From positions 1 through 64,000 of the forward strand of contig NZ_BCXE01000004.1 in the NCBI RefSeq assembly GCF_001894945.1: a stretch of 64,000 bases of DNA. The letters are read 5' to 3'. Within the stretch, counting starts at the first letter, position 1. Each line of letters begins with the position of its first letter. Positions 48,574 to 57,983 of the stretch are shown one piece after another. The translations under genes were made by a program, and so were the position numbers. The stretch is from Rhodococcus ruber NBRC 15591 (lineage in GTDB: Bacteria; Actinomycetota; Actinomycetes; Mycobacteriales; Mycobacteriaceae). Under the pieces are notes generated by a model, which saw only the letters and a list, made by a program, of their open reading frames with translations, was not told the origin of the DNA and ran no database searches.

Positions 48574-49578
48574 CTACCGGGCCTCACCCACCGCCTGCGC
48601 GAGTGCCGCGAGGGTCTGGGCACCCGTGTAGCGCGGCTGCCAGCCGAGCTGCGTCCGGGCCTTCGTCGTGTCCATCACGACGGACGTGCGGCCGGTGTGG
48701 ATCCACTCGATCATCGAGGGCATGAACGGCAGCCGCGCCACCACGGCCGACGCCGCCGTCGCGACCGCGGCGGGGACGCGGATCGGCTGGGCGCCGAGCG
48801 CGGTCGCCACCTCCGACAGCGACACCACCCCCTCCCCGGCGATGTTGTACGCGCCGGGCGGCCCGTCGGACGTCACCGCCGCGACCACGGCGCTCGCCAC
48901 GTCGTCGTGGTGCACGAGCTGGAGCGGATGGCCGGGGTCGGGGAACACCGGGCGCGGCAGGGGCAGGGCACCGACGGCGTGGCGGACGGTCTCGGGCACG
49001 TGCTCGGCGAGCTGCCGCCACGGCATGGCGTCGGCCAGGGCGGTCGCGTTCGGTCCCGCGACGATGCACGGCCGCAGCACGAACACCTCGAGATCCGATC
49101 CGCGGGTGACCTCGCCGAGGACGCGCTCGAGTTCGGCCTTCTGTTCGGAGTAGTAGTGCTCGTGCGAGCCGCGGGTGGGCACGTCCTCCGAGAGCGGGGT
49201 CGGATTGTCGGGGTGATAGCCGTACGCGGCGACGGACGAGGTGTACACGAGGCGTCGCGGCCGGGCCGCGGCGACCGTGGCTTCGAAGACGTTGCGGGTG
49301 CCCGCGATGTTGATCCGGTGACTCTCGGTGCGCGAACCCATGATGACGAACGCCAAATGCACGACGACGTCGGCCTCCGCGACGAGGGCGTCGACGGCGC
49401 TGCGGTCGAGGATGTCACCCTGCCGGTACTCGGTCTTGGTCCACCCGTGTGCGGCCGGGTCGAACGGGCTTCGTGCCATGCCGAGGATCCGGTCGATGCG
49501 CGGATCCTGTTCGAGGGCCGCGACGGCGGCTCTGCCGATCTCGCCGGTAGGTCCGGTGACCGCAACTGTCGTGCCCAT
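48574..49578 (-). CDS. NAD-dependent epimerase/dehydratase family protein (extended SDR)
   Basis: A 334-residue extended SDR: VAVTGPTGEIGRAAV is the nucleotide motif, DVVVHLAFVIMG, YTSSVAAYG and YYSEQK (catalytic Tyr/Lys). The C-terminal half is substrate-specific (LQLVHHDDVASAVVAAV). Substrate unknown; related to actinobacterial sugar-epimerase and hydroxysteroid-dehydrogenase-like proteins. It converges on the dehydratase gene with a 6-base gap. Confidence 0.88.
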   Translation of the reverse strand: MGTTVAVTGPTGEIGRAAVAALEQDPRIDRILGMARSPFDPAAHGWTKTEYRQGDILDRSAVDALVAEADVVVHLAFVIMGSRTESHRINIAGTRNVFEATVAAARPRRLVYTSSVAAYGYHPDNPTPLSEDVPTRGSHEHYYSEQKAELERVLGEVTRGSDLEVFVLRPCIVAGPNATALADAMPWRQLAEHVPETVRHAVGALPLPRPVFPDPGHPLQLVHHDDVASAVVAAVTSDGPPGAYNIAGEGVVSLSEVATALGAQPIRVPAAVATAASAVVARLPFMPSMIEWIHTGRTSVVMDTTKARTQLGWQPRYTGAQTLAALAQAVGEAR

Positions 49579-49685
49579 GAGAATCCCCTCGCTCGTGCCG
49601 TCGTCCGTGCGACCCGTACCGCGTTCCCGGGCCGGTCGAGGAGCAAACCTCCGGTCCGGCGCCTGCCATTAGACTCTCCGCGACC

Positions 49686-50705
49686 GTGGACAGGGGGCGA
49701 ATCGTGGACGACGGTGGATCGACGCAGATCGGCGACGGGGTGTGGGCGTTCGTGCGGGCGCCGGGCGGCTGGGGCGAGGCGAACACCGGGCTCGTCGTCG
49801 ATGCGGGCACGGCGTCACTGGTGGTGGACACCGCGTGGGACACCCGTCTGGCGCGCCGGATCGCGGAGGCGCAGCAGCCGCTGGTGGCGCGGGCACCGAT
49901 CACCGAGGCCGTCAATACCCACTCGGACGGCGACCACTGGTGGGGCAACGACACGCTGCCGGCGGCGACCCGCATCACGACCAGTGCGGCCGCGCTGCGC
50001 GGCATGCGCGAGGATCTGCCGCCGGCCGCGGTGACGGCGCTGGCGACGGCGGGCCGGTGGCTGGGCGCGGTGCCCGGCCGGGTCGGCGCCGCGGCCGCCT
50101 ACATGCGCCGGATTCCGGGCGGCGCCCACCTGCCGTGGCGGTCGCCCCGGCTGCCAGACCACACCTTCGACACCGGTCTGCGGCTCGAGGTGGGACAACG
50201 TCCGGTGGCGTTGGAACGGCTCGGGCCGTGCCACACCGCCGGGGACGCGATCGTGCACGTGCCGGACGCCGGCGTGGTCTTCGCCGGCGATCTGCTGTTC
50301 GTCGGCTCGACCCCGATTCTGTGGCACGGGCCGCTCGAGAACTGGATTGCCGCGATGGATCGGCTGCTGGCGCTGGACGCCGACGCCTACGTGCCGGGCC
50401 ACGGACCGTTGTGCGGACCGGACGAGATCCGCGAACTGCGCGCCTACTGGGTGTGGCTCGAGCAGGCCGGCCGGGAACAGCACGCGCGCGGCGCCGGGCC
50501 GCTCGAGGCGGCCCGGCGGCTGGTGCGCGATCCCGAATTCGTCCGGTGGGGCGACTGGATCCACCCGGAGCGGATCGTCCTGAGCCTGAGCACGCTGTTC
50601 CACGGGTGGGGCGGGCATCCCCCGGCGCCGCCCACCGTCGCGCGACGGGCCGGGGCGTTCGCCGACGCCGAGACGCTGCTACGCGAGTCGTCCGTCACGC
50701 GGTGA
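49686..50705 (+). CDS. Metallo-beta-lactamase-fold hydrolase
   Basis: A 339-residue MBL-fold protein: VNTHSDGDHWWGN is the HxxxDH zinc motif (T-H-S-D-G-D-H), GPCHTAGDAIVHVPDAGVVFAGDLLF gives the later His and Asp, and VPGHGPLCG the last His. The C-terminal region is helical. GTG at 49686 chosen; an in-frame GTG at 49704 is possible. Divergent from the epimerase gene. Substrate unknown (lactonase, thioesterase-like or other). Confidence 0.87.
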   Translation: MDRGRIVDDGGSTQIGDGVWAFVRAPGGWGEANTGLVVDAGTASLVVDTAWDTRLARRIAEAQQPLVARAPITEAVNTHSDGDHWWGNDTLPAATRITTSAAALRGMREDLPPAAVTALATAGRWLGAVPGRVGAAAAYMRRIPGGAHLPWRSPRLPDHTFDTGLRLEVGQRPVALERLGPCHTAGDAIVHVPDAGVVFAGDLLFVGSTPILWHGPLENWIAAMDRLLALDADAYVPGHGPLCGPDEIRELRAYWVWLEQAGREQHARGAGPLEAARRLVRDPEFVRWGDWIHPERIVLSLSTLFHGWGGHPPAPPTVARRAGAFADAETLLRESSVTR

Positions 50706-50751
50706 CGGGCACGCTGACAGGTCGAACCGAGCGACGAGCCCTCTCTCGTGC

Positions 50752-52779
50752 TCATTCGAGATCGGGAGCAACCGGTTCGCCCAGAGGCGCGGGCTTGGGC
50801 GCTGCCGGCACCCATCCCCTCAGTGGCTGGACGACACCGGCGTAGAACGCATCGGTGGACGACGTCACGCTGGTGATGAACCCGGCGGCGGTTCCCGACC
50901 GTCGGCCTCCCATGGGAAAGCTCTGCTGAAGGGTGAAACTGACGATCCGGCCGTCCCTCCCTTCGGTCAGGATCTTGGAATCCGCACGGACGGCGTCGAG
51001 ATGTTCACAGGTCTCGTTGCCGCGCTCGGAGAACACTGCTTCCACCTGGACATCACCCGGTGCGTCCTTCAGCTGTTTCAGCAACCAGGCCAGGCGACGT
51101 GCCGAAGTGCCCTCGTCAGGAGCGTCGATGGTGGTCCGGCACCGAACGCGGTTGGTTCGGAGATCGGCTACTACTACGAGATCGCCGGCCGTTTCCGGAA
51201 TACGGAGAAGAGCTTCGAGAGTGCCCTCGGACGCCAGCTTCTCTGCGAAGTAGGCGTTCCGCGCACTCGGGTCGTTGCCGTACCGACGAGGCAGAACATG
51301 TTTGACAGTCACGCCCAATTCAGCGGTCAACCGGAGTGACAGATGCCGTGCCAGAGACACCCAGGTATCCGCCACCGCTGCGGCCTTCTTGTCACCCGCA
51401 CGCAAAGTTCCTGAAGCCACGGCATCCCGGACCCCTACCCAATGGCGACCCATGTCGACGAATTCGGCCGCACCGGATCGAGGGTGGTCCAGGTAGCGGA
51501 GGAACTCGCCGAGAACCCACGTCTGCAGTGCATCGTCGATACCCCCGTGGGACAAGAGCATGCGAGCTTCGTGCGCTACCTCGGACCAGGACAGATGCCG
51601 CAGCGCCACCTTGGCGAGTTTGCGGCGGTCGACCTCGACCGGAAGCTCGCCTGCACTGGCAGGGATGTCGTTCGACAGACTGACGACAACGTCGTACTTG
51701 TTCTTCCGCGCGACGTCGAGATAGTTCTCCAACTGGTCCCGTCGGAGTTTGCCGTTCCCCGTCTTGACCTCCAGTAGCGCTGTCCAGAGTTTGGCGCCAC
51801 GCGACACCTTCAGCACGGCGTCGGGAATCACCTTCGACTCGCCCTGGGCGTACTGCACTTCGCAGTAACCCTCGAACGCGCCTGCCGGCGCCCCGACTCG
51901 GGAGCAGATGGCACGGGCAAAAGGACGTACCGCCTGCATAGTCGCCACAAGCGCGGACGTTGCCCTGCGTTCCTGCTCTTCGCCTCCGCCTACTCCGGCT
52001 ACGGAGAAGAGTCGCGCGGGCTGCCACGCGTCGTGCTCTGCGAGCTTTAACTCGATCGGCTTCGCTTTCGCGGCAGCTCGCCTGGCGGTTCGTACCCCGC
52101 GCCGCTTCGTCGCAGGCGCGGCAGGTGTGACGGTACGGTCCTCGACGACATCCGCGACCGGAGCAGTCGGTGCGACCCCGCCGTCGACGAGAGTGGATTC
52201 AGGCACTGTGACGGAGGAACCGGAGTCGTGCGCCGGTTCCTCCGGTTCCTCGTCGATGTCGACGCCGAAATCCGTGGCGAGCGCGGCCAGACCGGAATCC
52301 CATCCCTGTCCGACTGCACGTACCTTCCATTCTCCGTTGCGTCGATAGATCTCCCCGAAAACGAAGGCGGCTTCGCTGGTCGCATCTGCCGTCATGTACT
52401 CCGCCACCGGACGACCCGAAGGGTCGACCACTCGCAGGGTGAGCTTCCCCAGGTCTCCGAAGCTCCCGGTACCGACACTTCCGGCGAGCGCCACGGTGTG
52501 TACGTCGGCGGGCACGTCCGAGAGAACTACAGCGATCCGTGCCTGCACTCCCTCCTCGGTTGTACTCGTGCCGAGGAACCGTACGGACCCGTCAGCGGAC
52601 TCCGGCTGGTTGTAGAAGACGAAGTCCTCGTCCGAGCGCACCTTTCCTTCGGACCCGAGCAACAGCGCCGAAGCATCGACCTCGACCTCCGATTCGGCCC
52701 ACCCGACGACCACGTCGATCTGCGACAGTTCACTCGGCAGAGCGATGTTCTGTCCCTTGGACAGAATCGGAGATGTCAC
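50752..52779 (-). CDS. TerD-domain protein fused to a PD-(D/E)XK nuclease-like domain
   Basis: A 675-residue protein. Residues 1-178 are a TerD domain (SEGKVRSDEDFVFYNQPES; GEWKVRAVGQGWDSGLAALATDFGVD), but the Ca2+-site GDDE block is absent, so it looks degenerate. A low-complexity linker (180-245) follows. Residues 250-420 contain IPD (Asp320), then LLEVKTGNGKLRRDQLENYL with Glu337 and Lys339, a restriction-like PD-(D/E)XK set plus a Q-x-x-x-Y helix. The C-terminal 200 residues are unrecognised. The GTG at 52779 follows AGGGAG. Probably an effector of the Ter stress system. Confidence 0.8.
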   Translation of the reverse strand: MTSPILSKGQNIALPSELSQIDVVVGWAESEVEVDASALLLGSEGKVRSDEDFVFYNQPESADGSVRFLGTSTTEEGVQARIAVVLSDVPADVHTVALAGSVGTGSFGDLGKLTLRVVDPSGRPVAEYMTADATSEAAFVFGEIYRRNGEWKVRAVGQGWDSGLAALATDFGVDIDEEPEEPAHDSGSSVTVPESTLVDGGVAPTAPVADVVEDRTVTPAAPATKRRGVRTARRAAAKAKPIELKLAEHDAWQPARLFSVAGVGGGEEQERRATSALVATMQAVRPFARAICSRVGAPAGAFEGYCEVQYAQGESKVIPDAVLKVSRGAKLWTALLEVKTGNGKLRRDQLENYLDVARKNKYDVVVSLSNDIPASAGELPVEVDRRKLAKVALRHLSWSEVAHEARMLLSHGGIDDALQTWVLGEFLRYLDHPRSGAAEFVDMGRHWVGVRDAVASGTLRAGDKKAAAVADTWVSLARHLSLRLTAELGVTVKHVLPRRYGNDPSARNAYFAEKLASEGTLEALLRIPETAGDLVVVADLRTNRVRCRTTIDAPDEGTSARRLAWLLKQLKDAPGDVQVEAVFSERGNETCEHLDAVRADSKILTEGRDGRIVSFTLQQSFPMGGRRSGTAAGFITSVTSSTDAFYAGVVQPLRGWVPAAPKPAPLGEPVAPDLE

Positions 52780-52890
52780 GGCAAGCTCCCTGAGTCGTCG
52801 GTGTCGGTCTACACGAAGGCGTGGCCCCCTGAAGGGATCGCTGCCGGCCCGATATTCGTTGCAACCAAGTGCCGCCCTCGGTCGACAGCG

Positions 52891-53571
52891 CTACTTGCGG
52901 CCCGGCGCCCAGTTCATGCCCCAGCCGTAGGCACGATCGAGGTCGGACTGGCTGCCGTCGACGTATTCGACGAGCCGCGAGACGCTGATCTCGCGGCCGG
53001 TGTTCTGCAGCATCGCGATGGCACAGATCCGTGCACCGTTGTTCGGCGAGTCGAGGCGCACCTCGATCTGCGGCCCGGAGGGCGGCGTGAGGGTGACGAC
53101 GCCGTCCACTGCCGCCCAGTTCGGGGCGCCCTCGTAGATCATCGCGAAGATCAGGATCCGGCGGAATCGTTCGGGTTGTCCCAGGTCGATGCGCATGGTC
53201 TCACCGGCGGAGACGGCGCCGGTGCGGTCGTCGCCGTCCAGCGCGATGAACGGAGGTTTCTGCAGCGCACCGAAGCTGTTGCCGAGGGCCTGGACGACAC
53301 CCTTCGAGCCGTCGGCGAGCTCGTAGAGGCAGCCGAGGTCGAGGTCGACGCCGCGGCCCGCCGCGCCGCCGGTGAGCTTGGCGAGGAATCCCTTCTTCGG
53401 TGGGGTCGGGGATCCGGTCTGTGACCAGTTCAGGTTCACCAGGGTGATCCCGCTTCCGGACTTGGCGAGATCGACCGTCGGGGCTGCCTTGGTGAGGCTG
53501 ATCTTGCTCGGGTCGACTCCGCCCGTGCTGTCGCCGGGGTTCTTCGGGGGCCGGGTGTAATCGATTGCCAT
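52891..53571 (-). CDS. TerA-like tellurium-resistance family protein
   Basis: A 226-residue protein: KISLTKAAPTVDLAKSGSGITLVNLNW, then VDLDLGCLYELADGSKGVVQALG, IALDGDDRTGAVSAGETMRIDL, and a C-terminal EVRLDSPNNGARICAIAMLQNTGREISVSRLVEYVDGSQSDLDRAYGWGMNWAPG. These blocks match the TerA/TerD superfamily, with acidic clusters for Ca2+. It sits between the nuclease fusion and the DUF475 gene, all on the minus strand. Confidence 0.85.
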   Translation of the reverse strand: MAIDYTRPPKNPGDSTGGVDPSKISLTKAAPTVDLAKSGSGITLVNLNWSQTGSPTPPKKGFLAKLTGGAAGRGVDLDLGCLYELADGSKGVVQALGNSFGALQKPPFIALDGDDRTGAVSAGETMRIDLGQPERFRRILIFAMIYEGAPNWAAVDGVVTLTPPSGPQIEVRLDSPNNGARICAIAMLQNTGREISVSRLVEYVDGSQSDLDRAYGWGMNWAPGRK

Positions 53572-53598
53572 GGCTGGAACCTTTCCCTGGATACGAGA

Positions 53599-53639
53599 AC
53601 GGGAACCCGCGATTGATCGAACCGATCGCGGGTTCCCGT
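53599..53639 (-). terminator. Terminator hairpin downstream of the DUF475 gene
   Basis: ACGGGAACCCGCGAT (53599-53613) and ATCGCGGGTTCCCGT (53625-53639) pair perfectly over 15 bases with an 11-base loop, 13 bases beyond the DUF475 stop. It separates that gene from the TerA-like gene. Confidence 0.8.
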
Positions 53640-53652
53640 CGATGTCGTGCGG

Positions 53653-54741
53653 TCAGGCGGCGACGGACGCCTTCGTCTCCTGACGATTGCGCCGGATGCT
53701 GCTGGCGAACGCGGCGCCGATGAGCGCGACCCCCACCAGACCCGTGATGATCTCGTTCACGTGATGGCCGATCGAGTACAGCAGGATGAACGCGAGCGCA
53801 CCGATCGCCCAGTGCGCGCCGTGCTCGAGGTAGCGGTACTCCGACAGGGTGCCCTTGCGGACGAGAAACACCGTGATCGAGCGGACGAACATCGCGCCGA
53901 TGAAGCCGAGGCCCAGCGCGATGATGATCGGATCGGAGGTGATGGCGAACGCGCCGATCACGCCGTCGAAGGAGAACGACGCGTCGAGCACCTCGAGGTA
54001 GAGGAACAGGAAGAATCCGGCCTTGCCGGTGGCCTTGGCCAGCTGGGTGGGCCCGCCGGTGCCTTCTTCCTCACCTTCCTCGGGGATGTGGAACATCTCG
54101 CCGAGGCCGTTGACGGCGATGTAGGTGATCATGCCGAGTACGCCGGCGATCATCACCGTGGCGACCTTGTCCTCGGGGGCGAGGATCGTGGCGGTCAGCA
54201 CGAGCAGCACCGACGCGACGACGACCTCGAGCTGGTCGAGCTTGCCGGCCCGCGCGAGCGGACGCTCGAGCCACGCGAGCCACTTGATCTCGCGTTCCTC
54301 GAAGATGAAGTTCAGGAACAGCATCAGCAGGAACATGCCACCGAAGCCGGCGATCTGCGGGTGTGCTTCGGTGATGATCGTCTCGTAGCTGGGGCTTCCG
54401 TCGGGGAAGTACGCGGCGTCGTTCGGCGGTGGGTTGAGGGCGAGGTCGAGTGCCTCGACCGGACCGAGGCCGGAGGCGATCCACACGATGAGCAGCGGGA
54501 AGATCAGCCGCATACCGAACACGGCGATGAGGATGCCGATGGTGAGGAAGATCTTCTGCCAGAACTCGCTCATCCGCTGCAGCACGGTGGCGTTGATGAC
54601 CGCGTTGTCGAACGAGAGCGAGACCTCGAGGACGCCGAGGATCGCGGCGAGGAACAGTGCCTGGGGTCCGCCGTAGAGGAAGGCGACCACCAGGGACACG
54701 ACGGTGACGGCGAACGATATGCCGAAAATGCGCAGAACCAC
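53653..54741 (-). CDS. DUF475/TerC-like integral membrane protein
   Basis: A 362-residue membrane protein with about nine segments. LEVSLSFDNAVINATVLQRM near the start and LEVLDASFSFDGVIGAFAITSDP later are the paired acidic D-N/D-G motifs of the TerC-like superfamily, thought to move metal ions such as Mn2+ or Ca2+ in exoenzyme loading. A charged loop (EEGEEEGTGG) divides the halves. The DUF475 subgroup is common in actinobacterial Ter loci. Confidence 0.88.
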   Translation of the reverse strand: MVLRIFGISFAVTVVSLVVAFLYGGPQALFLAAILGVLEVSLSFDNAVINATVLQRMSEFWQKIFLTIGILIAVFGMRLIFPLLIVWIASGLGPVEALDLALNPPPNDAAYFPDGSPSYETIITEAHPQIAGFGGMFLLMLFLNFIFEEREIKWLAWLERPLARAGKLDQLEVVVASVLLVLTATILAPEDKVATVMIAGVLGMITYIAVNGLGEMFHIPEEGEEEGTGGPTQLAKATGKAGFFLFLYLEVLDASFSFDGVIGAFAITSDPIIIALGLGFIGAMFVRSITVFLVRKGTLSEYRYLEHGAHWAIGALAFILLYSIGHHVNEIITGLVGVALIGAAFASSIRRNRQETKASVAA

Positions 54742-54817
54742 GAAGCGTGGCCTTTCTGTCTGGATCGGGCGGTGCAGGGTGGTTACTGCAGCAAACTATC
54801 GGTGACCCAAGGAAAGC

Positions 54818-54843
54818 GGCCCCCGGCGACGAAGCCGGGGGCC
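54818..54843 (-). terminator. Terminator hairpin downstream of terD
   Basis: GGCCCCCGGC (54818-54827) and GCCGGGGGCC (54834-54843) form a perfect 10-base stem with a GACGAA loop, 23 bases beyond the TerD stop; on the minus strand it is followed by the pyrimidine-rich GCTTTCCTT. Confidence 0.8.
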
Positions 54844-54865
54844 GGATCCGGGGTCCGGAGGAACG

Positions 54866-55441
54866 TCAGACGTTGACGCCGTAGTCACGGGCGATGCCCG
54901 CCAGGCCGGACGCGTAGCCCTGGCCGATGGCGCGGAACTTCCACTCCGCACCGTGCCGGTACAGCTCACCGAAGACCATGGCGGTCTCGGTGGACGCGTC
55001 CTCCGACAGGTCGTAGCGGGCCAGTTCGTTGCCGTTGGCGCGGTCGACGACGCGGATGTAGGCGTTGCGGACCTGGCCGAACGACTGGCTACGGGAGTCG
55101 GCGTCGTAGATCGAGACCGGGAAGAAGATGCTCTCGATGTTCGCCGGCACGGCGGTCAGGTCGACGTTGACGACCTCGTCGTCGCCCTCGCCCTCACCCG
55201 TGCGGTTGTCGCCGATGTGCTCGATCGAGCCGTCCGGGGACTTGAGGTTGTTGAAGAAGACGAAGTGCTGGTCCGAGACCACCTTCTTGTCGGCGCCGGT
55301 CGCGATCGCGCTGGCGTCGAGGTCGAAGTCGGCACCGGTGGTGCTGCGGATGTCCCAGCCGAGGCCGACGGCCACGGCGGTGAGGTTCGGCGCTTCCTTG
55401 GTGAGGGAAACGTTGCCGCCCTTGGTCAAGCTGACGCCCAT
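54866..55441 (-). CDS. terD: TerD family calcium-binding stress protein
   Basis: A 191-residue canonical Ter[82 protein letters not shown] (both Ca2+-site blocks, DxDxD and GDDE, are intact) and [27 protein letters not shown]. It is the only single-domain, fully conserved TerD in the locus. Divergent from the metabolic Ter block, with a 155-base shared promoter region. Confidence 0.95.
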   Translation of the reverse strand: MGVSLTKGGNVSLTKEAPNLTAVAVGLGWDIRSTTGADFDLDASAIATGADKKVVSDQHFVFFNNLKSPDGSIEHIGDNRTGEGEGDDEVVNVDLTAVPANIESIFFPVSIYDADSRSQSFGQVRNAYIRVVDRANGNELARYDLSEDASTETAMVFGELYRHGAEWKFRAIGQGYASGLAGIARDYGVNV

Positions 55442-55596
55442 GCGGGGTCCTTTCGATCTGTCGGTCCGGACGAGGTGCCCGGGCGGGCACGCCCGATTTG
55501 CGCGTGTCCCACCACCCTAATAGCTGATGCGCGCCCACGCCCCCGCGCTCCGCATGCACACGGGACCGAAGGGCGCGGACCAGTACCATTCGGGGC
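55442..55596. promoter_or_regulatory. Divergent promoter region of the two Ter blocks
   Basis: A 155-base gap between terD (minus) and the helical-protein gene (plus). AAAGGACC precedes terD as a ribosome site. I see no strong dyad; the region presumably holds both promoters. Confidence 0.4.
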
Positions 55597-56796
55597 GTGG
55601 CGAGCCGATGGACGCGCCGCCTCTTCGGCGGTGGGAGCACCGACGATCCGGTGGCGCTGCGCGCCTACGACGCGATGGTCGCCGCGTTCCTCGACATGGA
55701 CCGGCGCCAGTCCGTCGCCGAGGCCGGAGTCACGGCCTCGCACGAACTCGCCCCGCAGCGCGGCCTGCGGCGGGAATGGGAACCCGTCCGCGAAGCGTGC
55801 TACCGCGCGGCCGAGACGTACCTGCACCTCTCCCGCACCGAACCGTCCGATCCGCTCGCCCCCGCTCCGGCCTACGAACAGGCCCTGCAGCAGATCGGTC
55901 TCGCCACCCGCACCCTCGACGAGTTCTACGACCGCCACCGCGCGCACCTCGAGCACTCGGTCGCGGTGGCCCGGACCGTGCCGCAGCTCGCCCGGCAGGT
56001 CCGTACCGAGGCGCAGGCCGCGGCGGCACTGGTGACCGCACCCGAGCATGCGGCATACGCCGACTACCCGTCCGTGCGGGCCGCGGCGGACACGCTCGAC
56101 GCGGAGATCCGGGCGCTCGATTCGGCCGTGGGAACCGGGGCGGTCCGAACCGCGGCACGACGAGCCGAGGAGGCGGCGACCGCCCTGCGCCGCGCCCTCG
56201 CGCAGGCACCGGACCGAGCCGAGTCCGCCCGGAAGGCTGTGGCATCGGTCACCACCCGGCTGTCTGCGGTCCGCACCCGTGCCGAGAGCCTGGCGCCGGC
56301 GTTCTCGGCGCTGCTGCGCGAGTTCAACGCCGCCAGCTCGGCCGACCTGGCCGGCAACGAACGCGCCGCCCGCGAGTTCCTCGACCGGGCCGACGCCGAC
56401 GTGTCCGCGGCGCGAACGGCAGCGGCCGCGAACCGGCCCGAACAGGCGCTGGAGCTGACCGCGGCGGCCCGGGCATCGCTCACCCAGGCCGAACGGTACG
56501 TCGACGCCGTCACCGACCGGCTGTCCGTCCTCCGCGAGGTCCGCCGTGATCCGGCCGCGAAGGTGGAGCAGGTACGGTTCCGTCTGCGCGACGCGCAACA
56601 ACTCGCGGTCCAACGGGGGTTGACCGCAGAATGGGGTTCGGTGCTCGACGCGCAGCTCGATCGGATCGACAGGGCAGTCGGTTCGCTCACCGGAGTACAC
56701 CCCGACTACTGGGCGTACGTCCGGGAGCTCGACGCCGTTTCGCGCTTCATCGCCGGTGTGGTGCAACGAATGAGAGGACGAACGGACGAGGTATGA
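55597..56796 (+). CDS. Helical Ter-associated protein, function unknown
   Basis: A 399-residue, almost wholly alpha-helical, Ala/Arg/Glu-rich protein with long coiled-coil stretches (LARQVRTEAQAAAALVTAPEHAAYADYPSVRAAADTLDAEIRALDSAV; TAARRAEEAATALRRALAQAPDRAESARKAVASVTTRL). No catalytic motif. It opens with GTG at 55597 and overlaps the lyase gene by four bases, so it belongs to the Ter metabolic operon. A scaffold or phage-shock-like role is conceivable. Confidence 0.7.
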   Translation: MASRWTRRLFGGGSTDDPVALRAYDAMVAAFLDMDRRQSVAEAGVTASHELAPQRGLRREWEPVREACYRAAETYLHLSRTEPSDPLAPAPAYEQALQQIGLATRTLDEFYDRHRAHLEHSVAVARTVPQLARQVRTEAQAAAALVTAPEHAAYADYPSVRAAADTLDAEIRALDSAVGTGAVRTAARRAEEAATALRRALAQAPDRAESARKAVASVTTRLSAVRTRAESLAPAFSALLREFNAASSADLAGNERAAREFLDRADADVSAARTAAAANRPEQALELTAAARASLTQAERYVDAVTDRLSVLREVRRDPAAKVEQVRFRLRDAQQLAVQRGLTAEWGSVLDAQLDRIDRAVGSLTGVHPDYWAYVRELDAVSRFIAGVVQRMRGRTDEV

Positions 56797-57983
56797 GTGG
56801 GGGAACCTTCACCGACATGCGCACGATGCATCATTTCCACCACCTCGACGGCGCGGCCCGGGACACCTTGTTCCTGCATCCGCCGCAACCGTTCTCCGAT
56901 GCCGACGAGCGTGAGCGGCTCGCCGTCGCGCTCGGGGCGACCCTGTACGTGCCCGCCACCCGCTCGGATCTCGCCGCCACGGTCGCGCGCCGCGGCGGGG
57001 AGGGCGTCGCCTCGATGGTGATCGACCTCGAGGACGCCGTCGCCGATCACGAGGTCGAGGACGGCCTGCGCAACGCGGTCGCCACCCTCGACGCCCTCGC
57101 CGGCACCGCCGCCGCGACGATGCTGCTGTTCGTCCGGGTGCGCACCCCCGACGGTGTCGACCGCATCGCCGACACCCTGGGACCGGGCGTCGCCGCGCTG
57201 ACCGGATTCGTCCTGCCCAAGTTCACCGCGGCGTCGGGTCCGGCGTTCCTCGACGCCGTGGCTGCGGCCTCGGAACGGCTGGGCAAGCCGCTGTACGCGA
57301 TGCCGGTGCTCGAATCCGCCGAGCTGGTGCACCGGCAGACCCGCGACGGCGAACTCCAGCAGATCGCCGCGCTCCTCGCCGGGCACCGCGACCGCGTGCT
57401 GGCCGTGCGGATCGGCGCCACCGACATGTGCGGCACCTTCGGCATCCGCCGCGACCGCGACCTGACCATCTACGACGTGCGGGTCGTGGTCGACGTCATC
57501 GCCGACGTCGTCAACTACCTGGGCCGCACCGACGGCACCGGATTCGTCATCACCGGTCCGGTCTGGGAGTACTTCGCCGATCACGAGCGCATGTTCCGCC
57601 CGATGCTGCGGGCCACGCCGTTCGCCGAGCACGACGCGGTGCTGTTCCGGCAGCAGCTCGTCAGCCGGGATCTCGACGGCCTGCTGCGGGAGATCGCCCT
57701 GGACCGGGCGAACGGCATCCAGGGCAAGACCGTGATCCACCCCTCGCACGTGGCGGCCGTGCACGCGCTGTCCGCCGTGACGCACGAGGAGTACCACGAC
57801 GCGATCGACATCCTCGGCGGTGACGCGGGCGGCGTACAGGCCTCCGGATACCGCAACAAGATGAACGAGCGGCGCCCGCACCGCACCTGGGCGGAGCAGA
57901 CGTTGCTGCGCGCGTCGGTGTTCGGCGTCACCAACAAGGGAGTGACTTTCGTGGACCTGCTGACGGCACTGGTGGACCGGTGA
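56793..57983 (+). CDS. HpcH/HpaI aldolase/citrate-lyase-like protein of the Ter operon
   Basis: A 396-residue TIM-barrel lyase: YVPATRSDLAATVARRGGEGVASMVIDLEDAVADHEVEDG (metal and Arg site), GFVLPKFTA, MPVLESAELVHR and RIGATDMCGTFGIRRDRDLTIYDVRVVVDVIADVVNYLG. This is the C-C-bond lyase known from Ter-linked biosynthetic operons. The ATG at 56793 overlaps the upstream stop. The long extension upstream is not part of the gene. Confidence 0.88.
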   Translation: MSGGTFTDMRTMHHFHHLDGAARDTLFLHPPQPFSDADERERLAVALGATLYVPATRSDLAATVARRGGEGVASMVIDLEDAVADHEVEDGLRNAVATLDALAGTAAATMLLFVRVRTPDGVDRIADTLGPGVAALTGFVLPKFTAASGPAFLDAVAAASERLGKPLYAMPVLESAELVHRQTRDGELQQIAALLAGHRDRVLAVRIGATDMCGTFGIRRDRDLTIYDVRVVVDVIADVVNYLGRTDGTGFVITGPVWEYFADHERMFRPMLRATPFAEHDAVLFRQQLVSRDLDGLLREIALDRANGIQGKTVIHPSHVAAVHALSAVTHEEYHDAIDILGGDAGGVQASGYRNKMNERRPHRTWAEQTLLRASVFGVTNKGVTFVDLLTALVDR

